50,315 bases of DNA from Clostridiales bacterium. Lineage in GTDB: Bacteria; Bacillota; Clostridia; Saccharofermentanales; Saccharofermentanaceae. This document shows, one piece after another, positions 24,988 through 34,677 of the stretch; the first letter of the stretch is position 1, and every line of letters starts with the position of its first letter. Under the pieces are notes generated by a model. It was not told the origin of the DNA and ran no database searches. It saw nothing but the letters and a program-made list of their open reading frames with translations. Made by a program: the position numbers and the translations under genes. The stretch lies in the NCBI GenBank assembly GCA_017617935.1, contig JAFZVF010000038.1, positions 1-50,315 of the forward strand. The letters run 5' to 3'.

Positions 24988-25893
24988 ATGCAAAGCTTAA
25001 AAACGAAGATCTTTACATGTCTTCTGTCATTCGTCATGGCTTTTTCCATGCTTCCTGCGATGGGTTCTGCTGCTGCCACTAAATATCCGGTAGAAGGTAA
25101 ATGCGGCAACAACGTTAATTATTCCTTGGCAAGCGATGGTACTATGACTATTTCCGGTACCGGTCCTATGTACGATTTTATTTACGATACGACTACAAAC
25201 ATTCCTTGGTGGAACTACAGGTATGAAATTAGGAAGCTTGTTATCCGAAACGGCGTTGAAAGAGTCGGAAATTTCTCTTTTGCTCTTTGCACAAACCTGA
25301 AGACAATCACATGGCCTACAAACGGCAGCTTGAAGTCAATCGGTAAGTGCGCTTTTGCAAAGAACTATTCGCTTACTGCCGTTAATCTTCCTACAGGTCT
25401 TATTTCCGTAGGTTACGAGGCATTCATGGATGATTCGGCTGTTACCGAGCTCACACTCCCCAATACTCTTGTAACGATTGCTTATGGTGCTTTCGCCAAC
25501 TTGACCAATGTTACAAAGGTATATCTTCCTGCAAGCGTAAAGACCATCGGTGATTTCGCTTTCCGCGGCATGAAGTCCATGGTCAAGTTCACAGGCGGTG
25601 CCGGACTTGAGACTATCGGCGTTCAGGCATTTGAGCACTGCTGGAAGCTCAGCAACTTCGTAATTACTTCCAAGAAGCTCAAGAAGATCGGCAAGGCTGC
25701 ATTCCTTTGCGATTCCAAGCTCAAGACAATCTACATCAAGAACACCACAAAGCTCACCAAGAAGGGCGTTAAGAATTCCATGTACCTTTCTTCCGTTAAG
25801 AAGGTTAAGGTTAAGAAGTCCAAGGTTAAGAAGTACAAGAAGTTCTTCACATACAGAAACTGCGCTAAGAGAGGCGTTAAGGTTAAGAAGTAA
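24988..25893 (+). CDS. Secreted BspA-like leucine-rich-repeat protein
   Basis: The product is 301 aa from the ATG at 24988, which has GGGGAGGAAAA before it (an ATG at 24973 would overlap that site). A signal peptide is clear (lysines, then LLSFVMAFSMLPAMGSAAA). Residues about 60-265 contain LRR_5/BspA repeats of the form IGxxAFxxCxxLxxxxLPxxL. The last 30 residues are extremely basic (repeated KVKK units), as in many rumen clostridial surface proteins, and might hold the protein on anionic wall polymers. The partner is unknown. A strong terminator follows. Confidence 0.82.
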   Translation: MQSLKTKIFTCLLSFVMAFSMLPAMGSAAATKYPVEGKCGNNVNYSLASDGTMTISGTGPMYDFIYDTTTNIPWWNYRYEIRKLVIRNGVERVGNFSFALCTNLKTITWPTNGSLKSIGKCAFAKNYSLTAVNLPTGLISVGYEAFMDDSAVTELTLPNTLVTIAYGAFANLTNVTKVYLPASVKTIGDFAFRGMKSMVKFTGGAGLETIGVQAFEHCWKLSNFVITSKKLKKIGKAAFLCDSKLKTIYIKNTTKLTKKGVKNSMYLSSVKKVKVKKSKVKKYKKFFTYRNCAKRGVKVKK

Positions 25894-25918
25894 TTCTTTC
25901 CAAAATCTGTTAATCAAG

Positions 25919-25946
25919 GAGTCCGGAGAAATCCGGACTCTTTTTT
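25919..25946 (+). terminator. Rho-independent terminator after the BspA-like gene
   Basis: The 9-bp stem GAGTCCGGA/TCCGGACTC with loop GAAA is followed by six T residues. Confidence 0.9.
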
Positions 25947-25993
25947 GTGCAAAGTGGTATCAAAGGTTTTGTTTAAGTATTTACGCTTCAAGT

Positions 25994-25999
25994 TATAAT
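25994..25999 (+). promoter_or_regulatory. Probable -10 box of the cysteine desulfurase-thiI operon
   Basis: TATAAT lies 36 bp before the ATG; TTGTTT stands 19 bp upstream of it as a poor -35. A second box, TATAAA (26025-26030), ends 5 bp before the ATG. Confidence 0.4.
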
Positions 26000-26035
26000 A
26001 TGTTTGAATTTATGAGGGGTTCGGTATAAATCACC

Positions 26036-27178
26036 ATGATCTATTTTGACAACAGTGCCACGACTTTTCCTTCAGACAGGGTAAGAGCGGTCATATCTGA
26101 CATGATGAAGGATGAGTACTCGGGAAATCCCGGGTCTCTTCATAAGCTCGGAGTATCCGCCGACAAGGCGTACGGCGAGACTCAGGCTAAGGTCGCCAAG
26201 CTTCTTGGCGCTTCTTCTGATGAGATCATATTCACTTCGTGCGCGACAGAGGGCGCCAATACCGCAATCCGCGGCTTTATGAGCAGAAATAGCAGGGCAG
26301 GCAGGAGGGTCATTTCCACAAGGACCGAACACAAGGCTTCGCTCGAGTGCCTATCGCTTCTTGAGAAGAGCGGTTATGAAGTCGTATATCTTCCGGTTGG
26401 AAGGGACGGCAAGCCTGATCTTTCAGAGCTTGAGAAGGCTTTGACTGAAGAAAAGACCGCGCTTTTTTGCTTTACCCTCGTCAACAATGAGACGGGTTCA
26501 ATCCTGCCTTTGGATCAGATCGTTTCAATGAGAAACAAGTTGAGCCCTGATACGAAGATATATCTGGATGCCGTCCAGGCGCTTGGAAAGATGCCTATCG
26601 ATCTTCATAAGATGAATGTGGACATGTGTTCCTTTTCAGGCCACAAGATCCATTCCGTAAAGGGAACGGGCGTTCTCTATGTTAAGAACGGCGTGAGGAT
26701 CGATCCGCTGATATTGGGAGGCGGACAGCAGAAAGGCATGAGGTCAGGCACGCAGAGCCTGCTCCTTGCCAAGGCTTTTGAAGCCGCTTTGGAAGAAGCG
26801 GTGGAGACTATGGACGATTCGCACGGGAACGCCGCTAAGATAAACGAATACTTAAGAAAAGAACTTGCAGAAAGAAAGGCCGTCATCCTTTCGCCTGAAG
26901 ACGCGCTGCCGTATGTTCTCAATGTATCGTTTGAGGGTTTTGAATCCGAAACAATGCTTCACTGCCTTGAGATATACGATATCTTTGTTTCCACGGTTTC
27001 CGCTTGTTCTTCGAAGGCAAAAAAGGTATCCTATGTGCTGCTCGAGTCCGGCGTGGACAGAAAGACCGCGGCAAATGCCGTCAGGCTTTCGTTTTCGCGA
27101 TATAATTCGATGGAAGAGGCAGAGCAGTTCATACAAAAGGTCGATGTGATATATGACCTTTATGCGGTAAGGAAATAG
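26036..27178 (+). CDS. Cysteine desulfurase (NifS/IscS family)
   Basis: The product is 380 aa. The PLP lysine is Lys204 in SFSGHKIHSVKG; ATEGAN, TEHKA and LDAVQALGK are conserved NifS blocks; the catalytic Cys is in SACSSK near residue 320. The enzyme takes sulfur from cysteine as a persulfide. Because thiI follows after 11 bp, it most likely feeds ThiI for 4-thiouridine in tRNA (and possibly thiazole synthesis), not general Fe-S assembly. The start has no nearby Shine-Dalgarno: GAGGGG is 16 nt away. Confidence 0.9.
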   Translation: MIYFDNSATTFPSDRVRAVISDMMKDEYSGNPGSLHKLGVSADKAYGETQAKVAKLLGASSDEIIFTSCATEGANTAIRGFMSRNSRAGRRVISTRTEHKASLECLSLLEKSGYEVVYLPVGRDGKPDLSELEKALTEEKTALFCFTLVNNETGSILPLDQIVSMRNKLSPDTKIYLDAVQALGKMPIDLHKMNVDMCSFSGHKIHSVKGTGVLYVKNGVRIDPLILGGGQQKGMRSGTQSLLLAKAFEAALEEAVETMDDSHGNAAKINEYLRKELAERKAVILSPEDALPYVLNVSFEGFESETMLHCLEIYDIFVSTVSACSSKAKKVSYVLLESGVDRKTAANAVRLSFSRYNSMEEAEQFIQKVDVIYDLYAVRK

Positions 27179-27189
27179 GAGCATAGCAG

Positions 27190-28392
27190 ATGTCAAACGT
27201 AATACTTGCCAGAATGGGCGAAGTCACGCTTAAGGGCCTTAACAGGGGCTCTTTTGAGATACAGCTCAAGAGCAACCTCAAGTACAGGCTTAAGAGATTC
27301 GGCAACCTCAGGATCTTTCAGAGCCAGAGCCGTATCTGGATTGAACCCAAGGAAGAGGATAATCCGAATTTTTCCGATGAGGCTGCCGCAAAGGATATAC
27401 TTGATGCGGTCTGCCAGGTCTTCGGCATCGTTTCCGTAAGTTTTGCAAGAAAGTTTGAAGGAGACTTTGATTCCATCTGTGAGAATGCCAAGTCTCTGAC
27501 TGAATACCTGCTTTCAGAGAACCCTGACTTTAAGACTTTCAAGATCGAGAGCAAGCGCGGAAACAAGGCTTTCCCCATGGATTCACCGACGATCTGCGAC
27601 GAGCTCGGAGGATTTATCCTTGATACATTCCCGAATCTTACGGTTAAGATGAAGAATCCCGATTTCATCATCAACGTTGAGATTAGAGAGTACAACTACG
27701 TGTATTCCGGTAAGAAGATGGCTCACAGGGGCCTTCCGGTCGGAACCGCGGGCAGGGGAATGCTGCTTCTTTCGGGCGGCATCGACAGCCCTGTTGCAGG
27801 CTTCATGATGGCTTCCAGAGGCATGCCTTTGGATGCGGTTTATTTCCATTCGTATCCTTACACGAGCGACCTCGCCAAGCAGAAGGTAATCGATCTCGCA
27901 AAGATCGTTTCGAGGTTCTCCGGAAGGATGAATCTCCATATCGTCAACTTCACGCAGATCCAGCTCGACATGTACAAGAACTCGCCTCAGGACATGCTCA
28001 CCGTTACGATGCGCCGAGTCATGCTCAGGATCGCTGAAGAGCTTGCCAGGAAGCATGACTGCAAGTGCCTCATCACGGGCGAATCCTTGGGTCAGGTGGC
28101 ATCCCAGACGCTTGAGGCAATGTGTGCCACGAATGAAGTGGTAAAAATGCCCATCCTCCGTCCGCTCATCGGAATGGACAAGCAGGCAACCTGTGAGATA
28201 TCAAGGAACATCGGTGCATTTGAGACGTCGATCCTTCCTTACGAGGACTGCTGCACGATCTTCGTTGCTAAGCATCCGAAGACGCATCCCCATCCTGAAG
28301 ACGTCATCGAGGCTGAAAAGAACCTCGACATTGAAGACATGGTCGAGCAAGGCGTTGCAGGCACGGAGACCATTGAGATAACACCGTTCTGA
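27190..28392 (+). CDS. thiI: tRNA 4-thiouridine synthase ThiI
   Basis: The product is 400 aa. An N-terminal ferredoxin-like/THUMP region (about 1-170) binds tRNA, and the PP-loop SGGIDSP (195-201) adenylates U8. There is no rhodanese domain, as in most Bacillota ThiI, so sulfur must come directly from the desulfurase encoded just upstream. CCTIFVAKHPKTHP near residue 355 belongs to the conserved C-terminal part of the synthase. Confidence 0.93.
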   Translation: MSNVILARMGEVTLKGLNRGSFEIQLKSNLKYRLKRFGNLRIFQSQSRIWIEPKEEDNPNFSDEAAAKDILDAVCQVFGIVSVSFARKFEGDFDSICENAKSLTEYLLSENPDFKTFKIESKRGNKAFPMDSPTICDELGGFILDTFPNLTVKMKNPDFIINVEIREYNYVYSGKKMAHRGLPVGTAGRGMLLLSGGIDSPVAGFMMASRGMPLDAVYFHSYPYTSDLAKQKVIDLAKIVSRFSGRMNLHIVNFTQIQLDMYKNSPQDMLTVTMRRVMLRIAEELARKHDCKCLITGESLGQVASQTLEAMCATNEVVKMPILRPLIGMDKQATCEISRNIGAFETSILPYEDCCTIFVAKHPKTHPHPEDVIEAEKNLDIEDMVEQGVAGTETIEITPF

Positions 28393-28393
28393 T

Positions 28394-29422
28394 ATGAAGA
28401 TAGGCAAACTGACAGACGAACAGCTCCAGTCGCTCGTAATAAGCAGACTTCCCGCACTTTCCGCGAACACCTTGTCGGGAGCGGGAATAGGCGCTGACTG
28501 CGCTTGGATCAAGACGGGCGAGGATCTTATGGTCACCTCGTCCGATCCGATCACGGCTGGAGGCACCGAGTCCGGAACGCTAGCCATACACGTATCCTGC
28601 AACGACATAGCAGCCTGCGGAGTAAGGCCCGCGGGAATACTGATAGTCATCATCGCGCCTCCGTCGGCTACCGAAGAGGATATAAAGATGACCGTCGACC
28701 AAGCCAGCCGTGAGGCGAAAGGCCTTGGCGTGGACATCGTCGGAGGCCATACCGAGATATCTGACGCGGTCAACAAGATGATCGTCGTTTCAACGGCTTT
28801 CGGCCTGGTAAGGAAGGGCGGAACCGTTCCGCTTGGCAAGGCTATGCCCGGTGACAGCCTGATAATCACGAAGACTGCAGCCATTGAAGGAAGCTTCATT
28901 GCAGCCAGCGAGCACCGTGAAAAGCTCGAAGGAAAGGTCAGTGAGGAAGACGTAAAGGAAGCGCTGTCTTATAAGGAACTCATATCTGTCGTAAAGGAAG
29001 GAGCAGCCTGCGGCAGCCTTAAGTCTTCAAGCGGAAAGGTCCGTGAGGACGGCTTTGCGTTAAGCGCGGTAAACCTCATGCATGACGTTACCGAAGGCGG
29101 AGTTTTCGGCGCGGCATTCGAAATGGCTGATTTCTCCGGTACCGGAGTTGTGATAGACAAGCGCCTTGTTCCGTTTACAAAGGCAACGAGCTCTATCTGC
29201 GAAGCGCTCGGCCTCGATCCTTTCAGGCTGATCTCATCCGGTGCACTCATGATCGCATCGCCGGAACCCGAAAAAGTCACCGCTGAACTTGCCCGTCATG
29301 GCGTCCGCTCGACCGTAATAGGTAGATTTGTTAACAAAAACGAGGGGTGCCGATTTGTTGAAAATGACGGAAGATATGTCAATTTGTTGCCTCCTGGGGC
29401 TGATGAGATATACCGTATTTGA
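28394..29422 (+). CDS. AIR synthase-related protein (HypE/ThiL-like)
   Basis: The product is 342 aa. It has the ATP-binding AIRS fold: GIGADCAWIKTGEDLMVTSSDPIT, HVSCNDIAACGVRPAG, GGHTEISDAV and a second domain with HDVTEGGVFGAAFEMA. The C-terminal Cys that accepts carbamoyl in genuine HypE is absent, and the SelD Cys/Sec motif is also missing. It begins 1 bp after the thiI stop, so it is likely to work with the sulfur-transfer pair, perhaps by phosphorylating a small molecule. The reaction is not known. Confidence 0.8.
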   Translation: MKIGKLTDEQLQSLVISRLPALSANTLSGAGIGADCAWIKTGEDLMVTSSDPITAGGTESGTLAIHVSCNDIAACGVRPAGILIVIIAPPSATEEDIKMTVDQASREAKGLGVDIVGGHTEISDAVNKMIVVSTAFGLVRKGGTVPLGKAMPGDSLIITKTAAIEGSFIAASEHREKLEGKVSEEDVKEALSYKELISVVKEGAACGSLKSSSGKVREDGFALSAVNLMHDVTEGGVFGAAFEMADFSGTGVVIDKRLVPFTKATSSICEALGLDPFRLISSGALMIASPEPEKVTAELARHGVRSTVIGRFVNKNEGCRFVENDGRYVNLLPPGADEIYRI

Positions 29423-29450
29423 CGAAAATGTCAAAAAAAGAGTACATCAG

Positions 29451-29479
29451 TTCATTTTTCTAACATTTAATAATATAAT
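29451..29479 (+). promoter_or_regulatory. Promoter of the small lipoprotein gene
   Basis: TTCATT and TATAAT are separated by 17 bp; the ATG is 31 bp further on with a GGGGGA ribosome site. Confidence 0.5.
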
Positions 29480-29510
29480 TTGACAAACTGCTAAATCAGG
29501 GGGATCTAAT

Positions 29511-29849
29511 ATGAAAAGTACAGCAGCCAAAATAGTATCATTGGTACTTCTTCTTTCGCTTGCTTTATCGCTTTCAGCTTGCGGCGACCTTTTCTCTACC
29601 GTCGATTATTCGTCTGTAGACAAACTCGAGCAGTCTATCAATCTTAACGGAGATCCTACAGGTAAGACCGTTAGAGTTACCGTTGAGAAAGTTTTCTCTG
29701 ATGGCGGTTCAGGATACATCGTTCAGCAGGGCAAGTTCAATTTCTGCCTCGCTACTGATCCCGTAGTGGTTCCCGGAGAAACGGTTACGTTCAAGATTTC
29801 GAGCGTTTCCAAGCAGGGTGGTTATTACGTTAACTGCACGAAAGTTTAA
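29511..29849 (+). CDS. Small putative lipoprotein
   Basis: The product is 112 aa. The signal peptide ends in the lipobox LSAC (Cys23), so the mature protein is a membrane-anchored domain of about 90 residues. Predicted beta strands (KTVRVTVEKV, GYIVQQGKFNFCLA, ETVTFKISSV) suggest a small OB-like barrel, similar in pattern to tRNA_anti-like lipoproteins; this is only a guess. It has its own promoter and terminator. Confidence 0.75.
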   Translation: MKSTAAKIVSLVLLLSLALSLSACGDLFSTVDYSSVDKLEQSINLNGDPTGKTVRVTVEKVFSDGGSGYIVQQGKFNFCLATDPVVVPGETVTFKISSVSKQGGYYVNCTKV

Positions 29850-29880
29850 ACAAACAATTTCTTAAAGCCAGAAATATACG

Positions 29881-29923
29881 AAGGCTGTACGGTTGCTGTC
29901 AGGACCGTGCAGCCTTGTTTTTG
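29881..29923 (+). terminator. Rho-independent terminator after the small lipoprotein gene
   Basis: A 13-bp stem, AAGGCTGTACGGT with ACCGTGCAGCCTT (one G-T pair), closes a 10-nt loop and runs into GTTTTTG. Confidence 0.88.
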
Positions 29924-30013
29924 TAAATGTTTCTTGTTAATTAAATGTTAATACGCAATTCACCAATGATGGCTCAATTAATGTTAGTTTTTAAATAGAT
30001 TGGTGGGTTTGCT

Positions 30014-31996
30014 ATGGAACGTAAAGAGAAAACCATCTTGAACTCGGTTAAAGAGGCGTTAGGCTTTTCCCGTTACACGCCGTATCTTTCAAATGCGTTC
30101 CTGAAGGCTAACATGAAGGCCTGCATCTACATGTCCCTTGTCATCCTGTCGCTCGAAGCCTGGATGATGGTCATGGTCTATCAGATCTATCTTGACACCA
30201 AGGATACAAATCCTAAACATAACCTTGCATGGCTCGCAGAGAAGGAAAAGCTTTACGTCATGCTCTTTGCTTCCGCCTTGATCGTCCTCGTCTATGCGAT
30301 CCATTTCCTCAAGTCTCCAAAGAAGCACGGAATACTTGTCGGCAACGTTCTGGTTTTTGCTTTTGCGACCATATGCGTTGTCTTCGGAATGCACATTTCC
30401 TGGCCGGAGTACAACGGCGGTTATCAGATCCTCTGCTTTGTTACCATGGTCATTTTCGCGATGTGCCTTCTCGTTTGGCGCCCCTGGTTCTCATTCCTCT
30501 GCATTTCTTTTGCATTCTGGGTTTTCTTCTGGTTCCTGAAATACATGTCCCCGGAAGCTTCTGCCGCCGGCCTTATGAACGAGTCGATGTGGATCAACTA
30601 CCTGACGCTTTACATTTCCGTCTGCATCGTTTCGCTTTCCGCTTATCAGCAGAGGCTGTCCGAAGCAAAGTCTCTTGAAGACCTGGCGAAGAACAATGAG
30701 AACCTCAAATACATAGCCGTTCACGATGATGTTACCGGCATAGGAAATCTCAGCTGGTTCATGGAAACCGCGAACAGGCGTGCTTCTGAGAACCCTGACG
30801 AAAGGCGCTGCTATCTTTTTATTGATCTCGAGAATTTCAAATCCTACAATGAGTATTACAGCTTCGAAAAGGGAAATGAGCTGCTCAAGGATACGGCTGA
30901 AAAGCTCAGTGAGATATTTAAGGGCGACACCGTGGCAAGGTTCTCGGATGACCATTTCATCGTCCTTACGAACAAATATGCATTGAAGGAATCTTTGAAG
31001 GAACTCGGTGCGTTTCTTGAAGACGTCAGCAAGGAGATAAAGCTGAGCTTCAAGTGCGGCGCTTATGTAGCCACAGGCAAAAAGACCGGCCCTTCGCTGG
31101 CTTTGGACCATGCCCGATACGCCTGCTTGACGATAAAGAAAAAGTACGGTGAGCATTTCCGTGAATACAACGAGTCGATGTCGTCTGATTTCTATAGGCA
31201 GCAGTACATCATCAATCACATAGACGAGGCAGTGGAGAAGGGCTGGATCAAGGTGTTCTATCAGCCCGTCATGTGGTCTGACAGCCTTACGATGTGCGGG
31301 TTTGAGGCGCTTGCGCGTTGGCAGGATCCTAAGTACGGTAGCATCTCTCCGGGCGTCTTCGTTCCGATCCTTGAGGAATACAGGCTGATACAAAAGCTCG
31401 ACATGGGCATCACCAGGATCGTTTTCCGGGACATGAGGGAAGCGCTCGATCTCGGCAGGCCCGTCATTCCGTGCTCGATCAACTTCTCGAGGATAGACTT
31501 TGAGATGCTCGACGTTTTGGGCCTTCTGGAAGAAATGTACCAGCAATACGGCCTTTCGAAAAAGTTCATTCACGTTGAGGTGACTGAGAGCGCCCTTACC
31601 GATAAGGAAGGAATGCTTCGTGAGGCCATCGCGGAACTCAACAACAACGGTTTCCCGCTCTGGCTTGACGATTTCGGTTCAGGATACTCTTCGTTCAACG
31701 TTCTGAAGGACTTTGACTTCTCGGTCATCAAGGTCGACATGATGTTCCTTAGGGGCTTTGACAAGAATCCCAAGAACAGGATAATCCTCACCAGCATCTT
31801 CGACATGGCCCAAAACCTTGGCGTCGACACGCTCTGCGAAGGCGTTGAGACGGAAGAGCAGTGTGAATTCCTGAAGGAGGCAGGCTGTAGAAGGCTTCAG
31901 GGCTTCTATTTTTCCAAGCCGGTTCCCAAAGAGGAGATCGTCGAGCGCATCCGCAACGGCTCTCTCAAGGTCGCTGACAAATTGGACTATGCATGA
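30014..31996 (+). CDS. Membrane GGDEF/EAL protein, probable c-di-GMP phosphodiesterase
   Basis: The product is 660 aa. Six membrane helices lie in about residues 30-215, then a GGDEF domain (about 230-385) and an EAL domain (about 395-650). The GGDEF signature is RFSDDHF, so diguanylate cyclase activity is not expected. The EAL domain looks intact: FEALARW, INFSRIDFE, VEVTES, LDDFGSGYSSF, IKVD, CEGVET and LQGFYFSKP. It should hydrolyse c-di-GMP, with the degenerate GGDEF perhaps binding GTP as a regulator. GGTGGG precedes the ATG. Confidence 0.9.
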   Translation: MERKEKTILNSVKEALGFSRYTPYLSNAFLKANMKACIYMSLVILSLEAWMMVMVYQIYLDTKDTNPKHNLAWLAEKEKLYVMLFASALIVLVYAIHFLKSPKKHGILVGNVLVFAFATICVVFGMHISWPEYNGGYQILCFVTMVIFAMCLLVWRPWFSFLCISFAFWVFFWFLKYMSPEASAAGLMNESMWINYLTLYISVCIVSLSAYQQRLSEAKSLEDLAKNNENLKYIAVHDDVTGIGNLSWFMETANRRASENPDERRCYLFIDLENFKSYNEYYSFEKGNELLKDTAEKLSEIFKGDTVARFSDDHFIVLTNKYALKESLKELGAFLEDVSKEIKLSFKCGAYVATGKKTGPSLALDHARYACLTIKKKYGEHFREYNESMSSDFYRQQYIINHIDEAVEKGWIKVFYQPVMWSDSLTMCGFEALARWQDPKYGSISPGVFVPILEEYRLIQKLDMGITRIVFRDMREALDLGRPVIPCSINFSRIDFEMLDVLGLLEEMYQQYGLSKKFIHVEVTESALTDKEGMLREAIAELNNNGFPLWLDDFGSGYSSFNVLKDFDFSVIKVDMMFLRGFDKNPKNRIILTSIFDMAQNLGVDTLCEGVETEEQCEFLKEAGCRRLQGFYFSKPVPKEEIVERIRNGSLKVADKLDYA

Positions 31997-32032
31997 TGCC
32001 CCTAAAATCGTCATATTGTCCTATTATTCAAG

Positions 32033-32061
32033 TTTACTAACTAAATAAATTAATATAGAAT
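32033..32061 (+). promoter_or_regulatory. Promoter of glyA
   Basis: TTTACT and TAGAAT are separated by 17 bp, 39 bp upstream of the glyA start. Confidence 0.55.
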
Positions 32062-32100
32062 ACCCTCGTTGATTTCTTTATCCCAAGGAGGATGTTTTAT

Positions 32101-33342
32101 ATGTACGACCACATCAAGTTCGAGGATCCTGAGGTTTATTCCGCAATTATGCAGGAAATAGGCCGTCAGCGCGACAAGATCGAGCTGATCGCTTCCGAGA
32201 ACACCGTATCCGAAGCAGTTCTTGAGGCTGCAGGCTCACCGCTTACCAACAAGTATGCAGAAGGTTATCCGGGAAAGCGTTATTACGGCGGATGTGAATA
32301 CGTCGACATCGTAGAACAGCTCGCTATCGACAGGGCTAAGCAGCTTTTCGGCGCTGAGCACGTTAACGTACAGCCTCATTCAGGCGCTCAGGCAAATACT
32401 GCCGTTTACTTCGCAGTCCTCGAGCCGGGCGACAAGATCCTTGGCCTTGACCTTTCACACGGCGGCCACCTCACACACGGAATGAAGCTCAACGTTTCAG
32501 GAAGAACTTATGAGTCTGAGTTCTATCAGGTAGATCCTGAGACACAGACGCTCAACTATGAGACGATCCGTCAGAGGGCTCTTGAAGTTAAGCCTAAGAT
32601 CATCGTCGCAGGCGCTTCCGCTTATCCGAGGATCATTGACTTCAAGAAGTTCAGGGAGATCGCTGACGAAGTAGGCGCTTACCTCTTCGTAGACATGGCT
32701 CACATCGCAGGCCTCGTTGCTGCGGGACTTCACCCGAATCCGGTTCCGTACGCTGACTTCGTTACAACGACAACACATAAGACCCTCAGGGGACCTCGTG
32801 GCGGAATCATCATGTGCAAAGAGGAATATGCGAAGAAGATCAATTCCGCAGTATTCCCGGGACAGCAGGGCGGCCCTCTCATGCACATAATCGCTGCAAA
32901 GGCAGTTGCCTTCAAGGAAGCGCTTTCTCCCGAGTTCAGACAGTATGCGGCTCAGATCATAGCCAACGCACAGGCTATGAGCCAGGTTCTCCTTTCCAGA
33001 GGCGTTAACCTCGTATCCGGCGGCACTGACAACCACCTCATGCTGATCGACCTCAGAGGCACGGGCGTTACGGGTAAGGAGCTCCAGGAAAGACTTGACG
33101 ACTGCAACATCACGGCAAACAAGAACACCATTCCGTTCGATCCCGAAAAGCCTATGGTCACGTCAGGCGTACGTATCGGTACTCCCGCAGTTACCGCAAG
33201 AGGCTTCAAGGAAGAAGACTGCAAGATCGTTGCTGACTGTATCGCTGACTGCATCTTCGACTATGAGAACAAGAAGGCAGACGTTATCGCAAGAGTTAAG
33301 GCACTTACCGACAAGTATCCCATCTATCCTGACATCAAGTAA
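32101..33342 (+). CDS. glyA: Serine hydroxymethyltransferase
   Basis: The product is 413 aa. It converts serine and tetrahydrofolate to glycine and 5,10-methylene-[38 protein letters not shown] and the PLP-lysine motif [14 protein letters not shown] are all present. The ATG at 32101 is 9 nt behind AAGGAGG; the ATG at 32092 touches that site and is unlikely. rarA follows after 12 bp. Confidence 0.96.
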   Translation: MYDHIKFEDPEVYSAIMQEIGRQRDKIELIASENTVSEAVLEAAGSPLTNKYAEGYPGKRYYGGCEYVDIVEQLAIDRAKQLFGAEHVNVQPHSGAQANTAVYFAVLEPGDKILGLDLSHGGHLTHGMKLNVSGRTYESEFYQVDPETQTLNYETIRQRALEVKPKIIVAGASAYPRIIDFKKFREIADEVGAYLFVDMAHIAGLVAAGLHPNPVPYADFVTTTTHKTLRGPRGGIIMCKEEYAKKINSAVFPGQQGGPLMHIIAAKAVAFKEALSPEFRQYAAQIIANAQAMSQVLLSRGVNLVSGGTDNHLMLIDLRGTGVTGKELQERLDDCNITANKNTIPFDPEKPMVTSGVRIGTPAVTARGFKEEDCKIVADCIADCIFDYENKKADVIARVKALTDKYPIYPDIK

Positions 33343-33354
33343 GGTTTTTTTGAT

Positions 33355-34677
33355 TTGGCCGACTTAAACGAAGGAAAGAAGCAGCCCCTGGCATTTAGAA
33401 TGTCCCCCCGCACTCTTGATGAGTATGCAGGTCAGGAACACATAATAGGCAAGGGCAGAATGCTCAGAAGAATGATCGAGGCAGACCGTCTGTCCTCGAT
33501 TATCCTTTTTGGGCCTCCCGGAGTCGGCAAGACCGCTCTCGCAAGAGTTATAGCAAATACGACCGAATCACGCTTTGAAAGGCTCAATGCCGTTACGGCA
33601 GGCGTTGCCGACATCAAGAAGGTCACTGAGGACGCGAGAAATCCGATAATCTCGGAAGGCCGCAAAACAGTCCTGTTCATCGACGAGATCCACAGGTTCA
33701 ACAAGCTTCAGCAGGACGCCCTCCTTCCGTTTGTTGAAGACGGAACGGTCATTCTGATCGGCGCGACCACCGAGAATCCGTTCTTCGAAGTCAACAAGGC
33801 TCTCGTGTCACGTTCGACCGTTTTGCAGCTAAAGCCATTGGAGCCCAAGGACATCGCAAAGGTCCTCAAGAACGCCATTGAAGACAAGGAGAGGGGATAC
33901 GGCAACATCGACGTCAAATGCGATGAGAATACCCTGCTCAAGATAGCCGAGACTTCCAACGGTGACGCGCGTTCTGCCCTCAATGCTTTGGAACTTGCGG
34001 TGGTTACGACTACGCCTTCTTCAGACGGCTCGGTCGTTATCACCGATGAAGTCATGAAGGACTGCATGCAAAACAGGGCGGTCATCTTCGACAAGGACGG
34101 CGAATACCACTACGACAACATCAGCGCCATGATCAAGTCGATGAGAGGCTCTGATCCTGACGCTGCGATCCTCTATCTCGCAAGGGCTTTGAAAGCCGGT
34201 GAGGACATTGAGTTCCTTGCCAGAAGGATCATGATCTGCGCATCCGAGGACGTCGGCATGGCCAATCCGAACGCGCTCCTCGTTGCAACGGCCGCATACG
34301 ACTGCGCAAGGGCCGTAGGCATGCCGGAGGCGAGGATCCCGCTTGCACAGGCATGCGTTACGGTTGCGACGTCACCGAAGTCCAACGCTTCTTATCTCGC
34401 TGTCGACAAGGCCCTCGAAGAGGTTGGCAGCACGGATACCGGAGTCGTTCCGATGCACTTAAGGAATGCCCCCGCAAAAGGAATGGCTGATCTCGGCTAT
34501 TCCGTAGGATACAAGTATCCCCACGATTTCCCGGGACACGTTACAAAACAGCAGTACATGACTGACAAGACCTTGGGCAGGACTTACTATGAACCTACCG
34601 ACATCGGTTACGAAGCCAAGGTCAGGCAGTATCTCGATTACGTAAAGAAAATGACGGAAGGGGAGTCTGATCAATGA
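33355..34677 (+). CDS. rarA: Replication-associated recombination protein A (AAA+ ATPase)
   Basis: The product is 440 aa. Walker A is GPPGVGKT (about 59-66), Walker B LFIDEIHRFNK, sensor 1 GATTENPFFEVN; the C-terminal part ends with the family block YKYPHDFPGHVTKQQYMTD. RarA (MgsA) acts at stalled replication forks. The start is TTG, with TAAGG upstream. It overlaps dtd by 4 bp. Confidence 0.94.
   Translation: MADLNEGKKQPLAFRMSPRTLDEYAGQEHIIGKGRMLRRMIEADRLSSIILFGPPGVGKTALARVIANTTESRFERLNAVTAGVADIKKVTEDARNPIISEGRKTVLFIDEIHRFNKLQQDALLPFVEDGTVILIGATTENPFFEVNKALVSRSTVLQLKPLEPKDIAKVLKNAIEDKERGYGNIDVKCDENTLLKIAETSNGDARSALNALELAVVTTTPSSDGSVVITDEVMKDCMQNRAVIFDKDGEYHYDNISAMIKSMRGSDPDAAILYLARALKAGEDIEFLARRIMICASEDVGMANPNALLVATAAYDCARAVGMPEARIPLAQACVTVATSPKSNASYLAVDKALEEVGSTDTGVVPMHLRNAPAKGMADLGYSVGYKYPHDFPGHVTKQQYMTDKTLGRTYYEPTDIGYEAKVRQYLDYVKKMTEGESDQ

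Noticed and set aside
26012..26036. A short upstream reading frame or a leaderless start (TATAAA, 5 nt, ATG) for the cysteine desulfurase
   Set aside because: A better TATAAT lies upstream at 25994, and neither option has a good -35; the tiny frame (five codons) has no ribosome site. Left open, not called.
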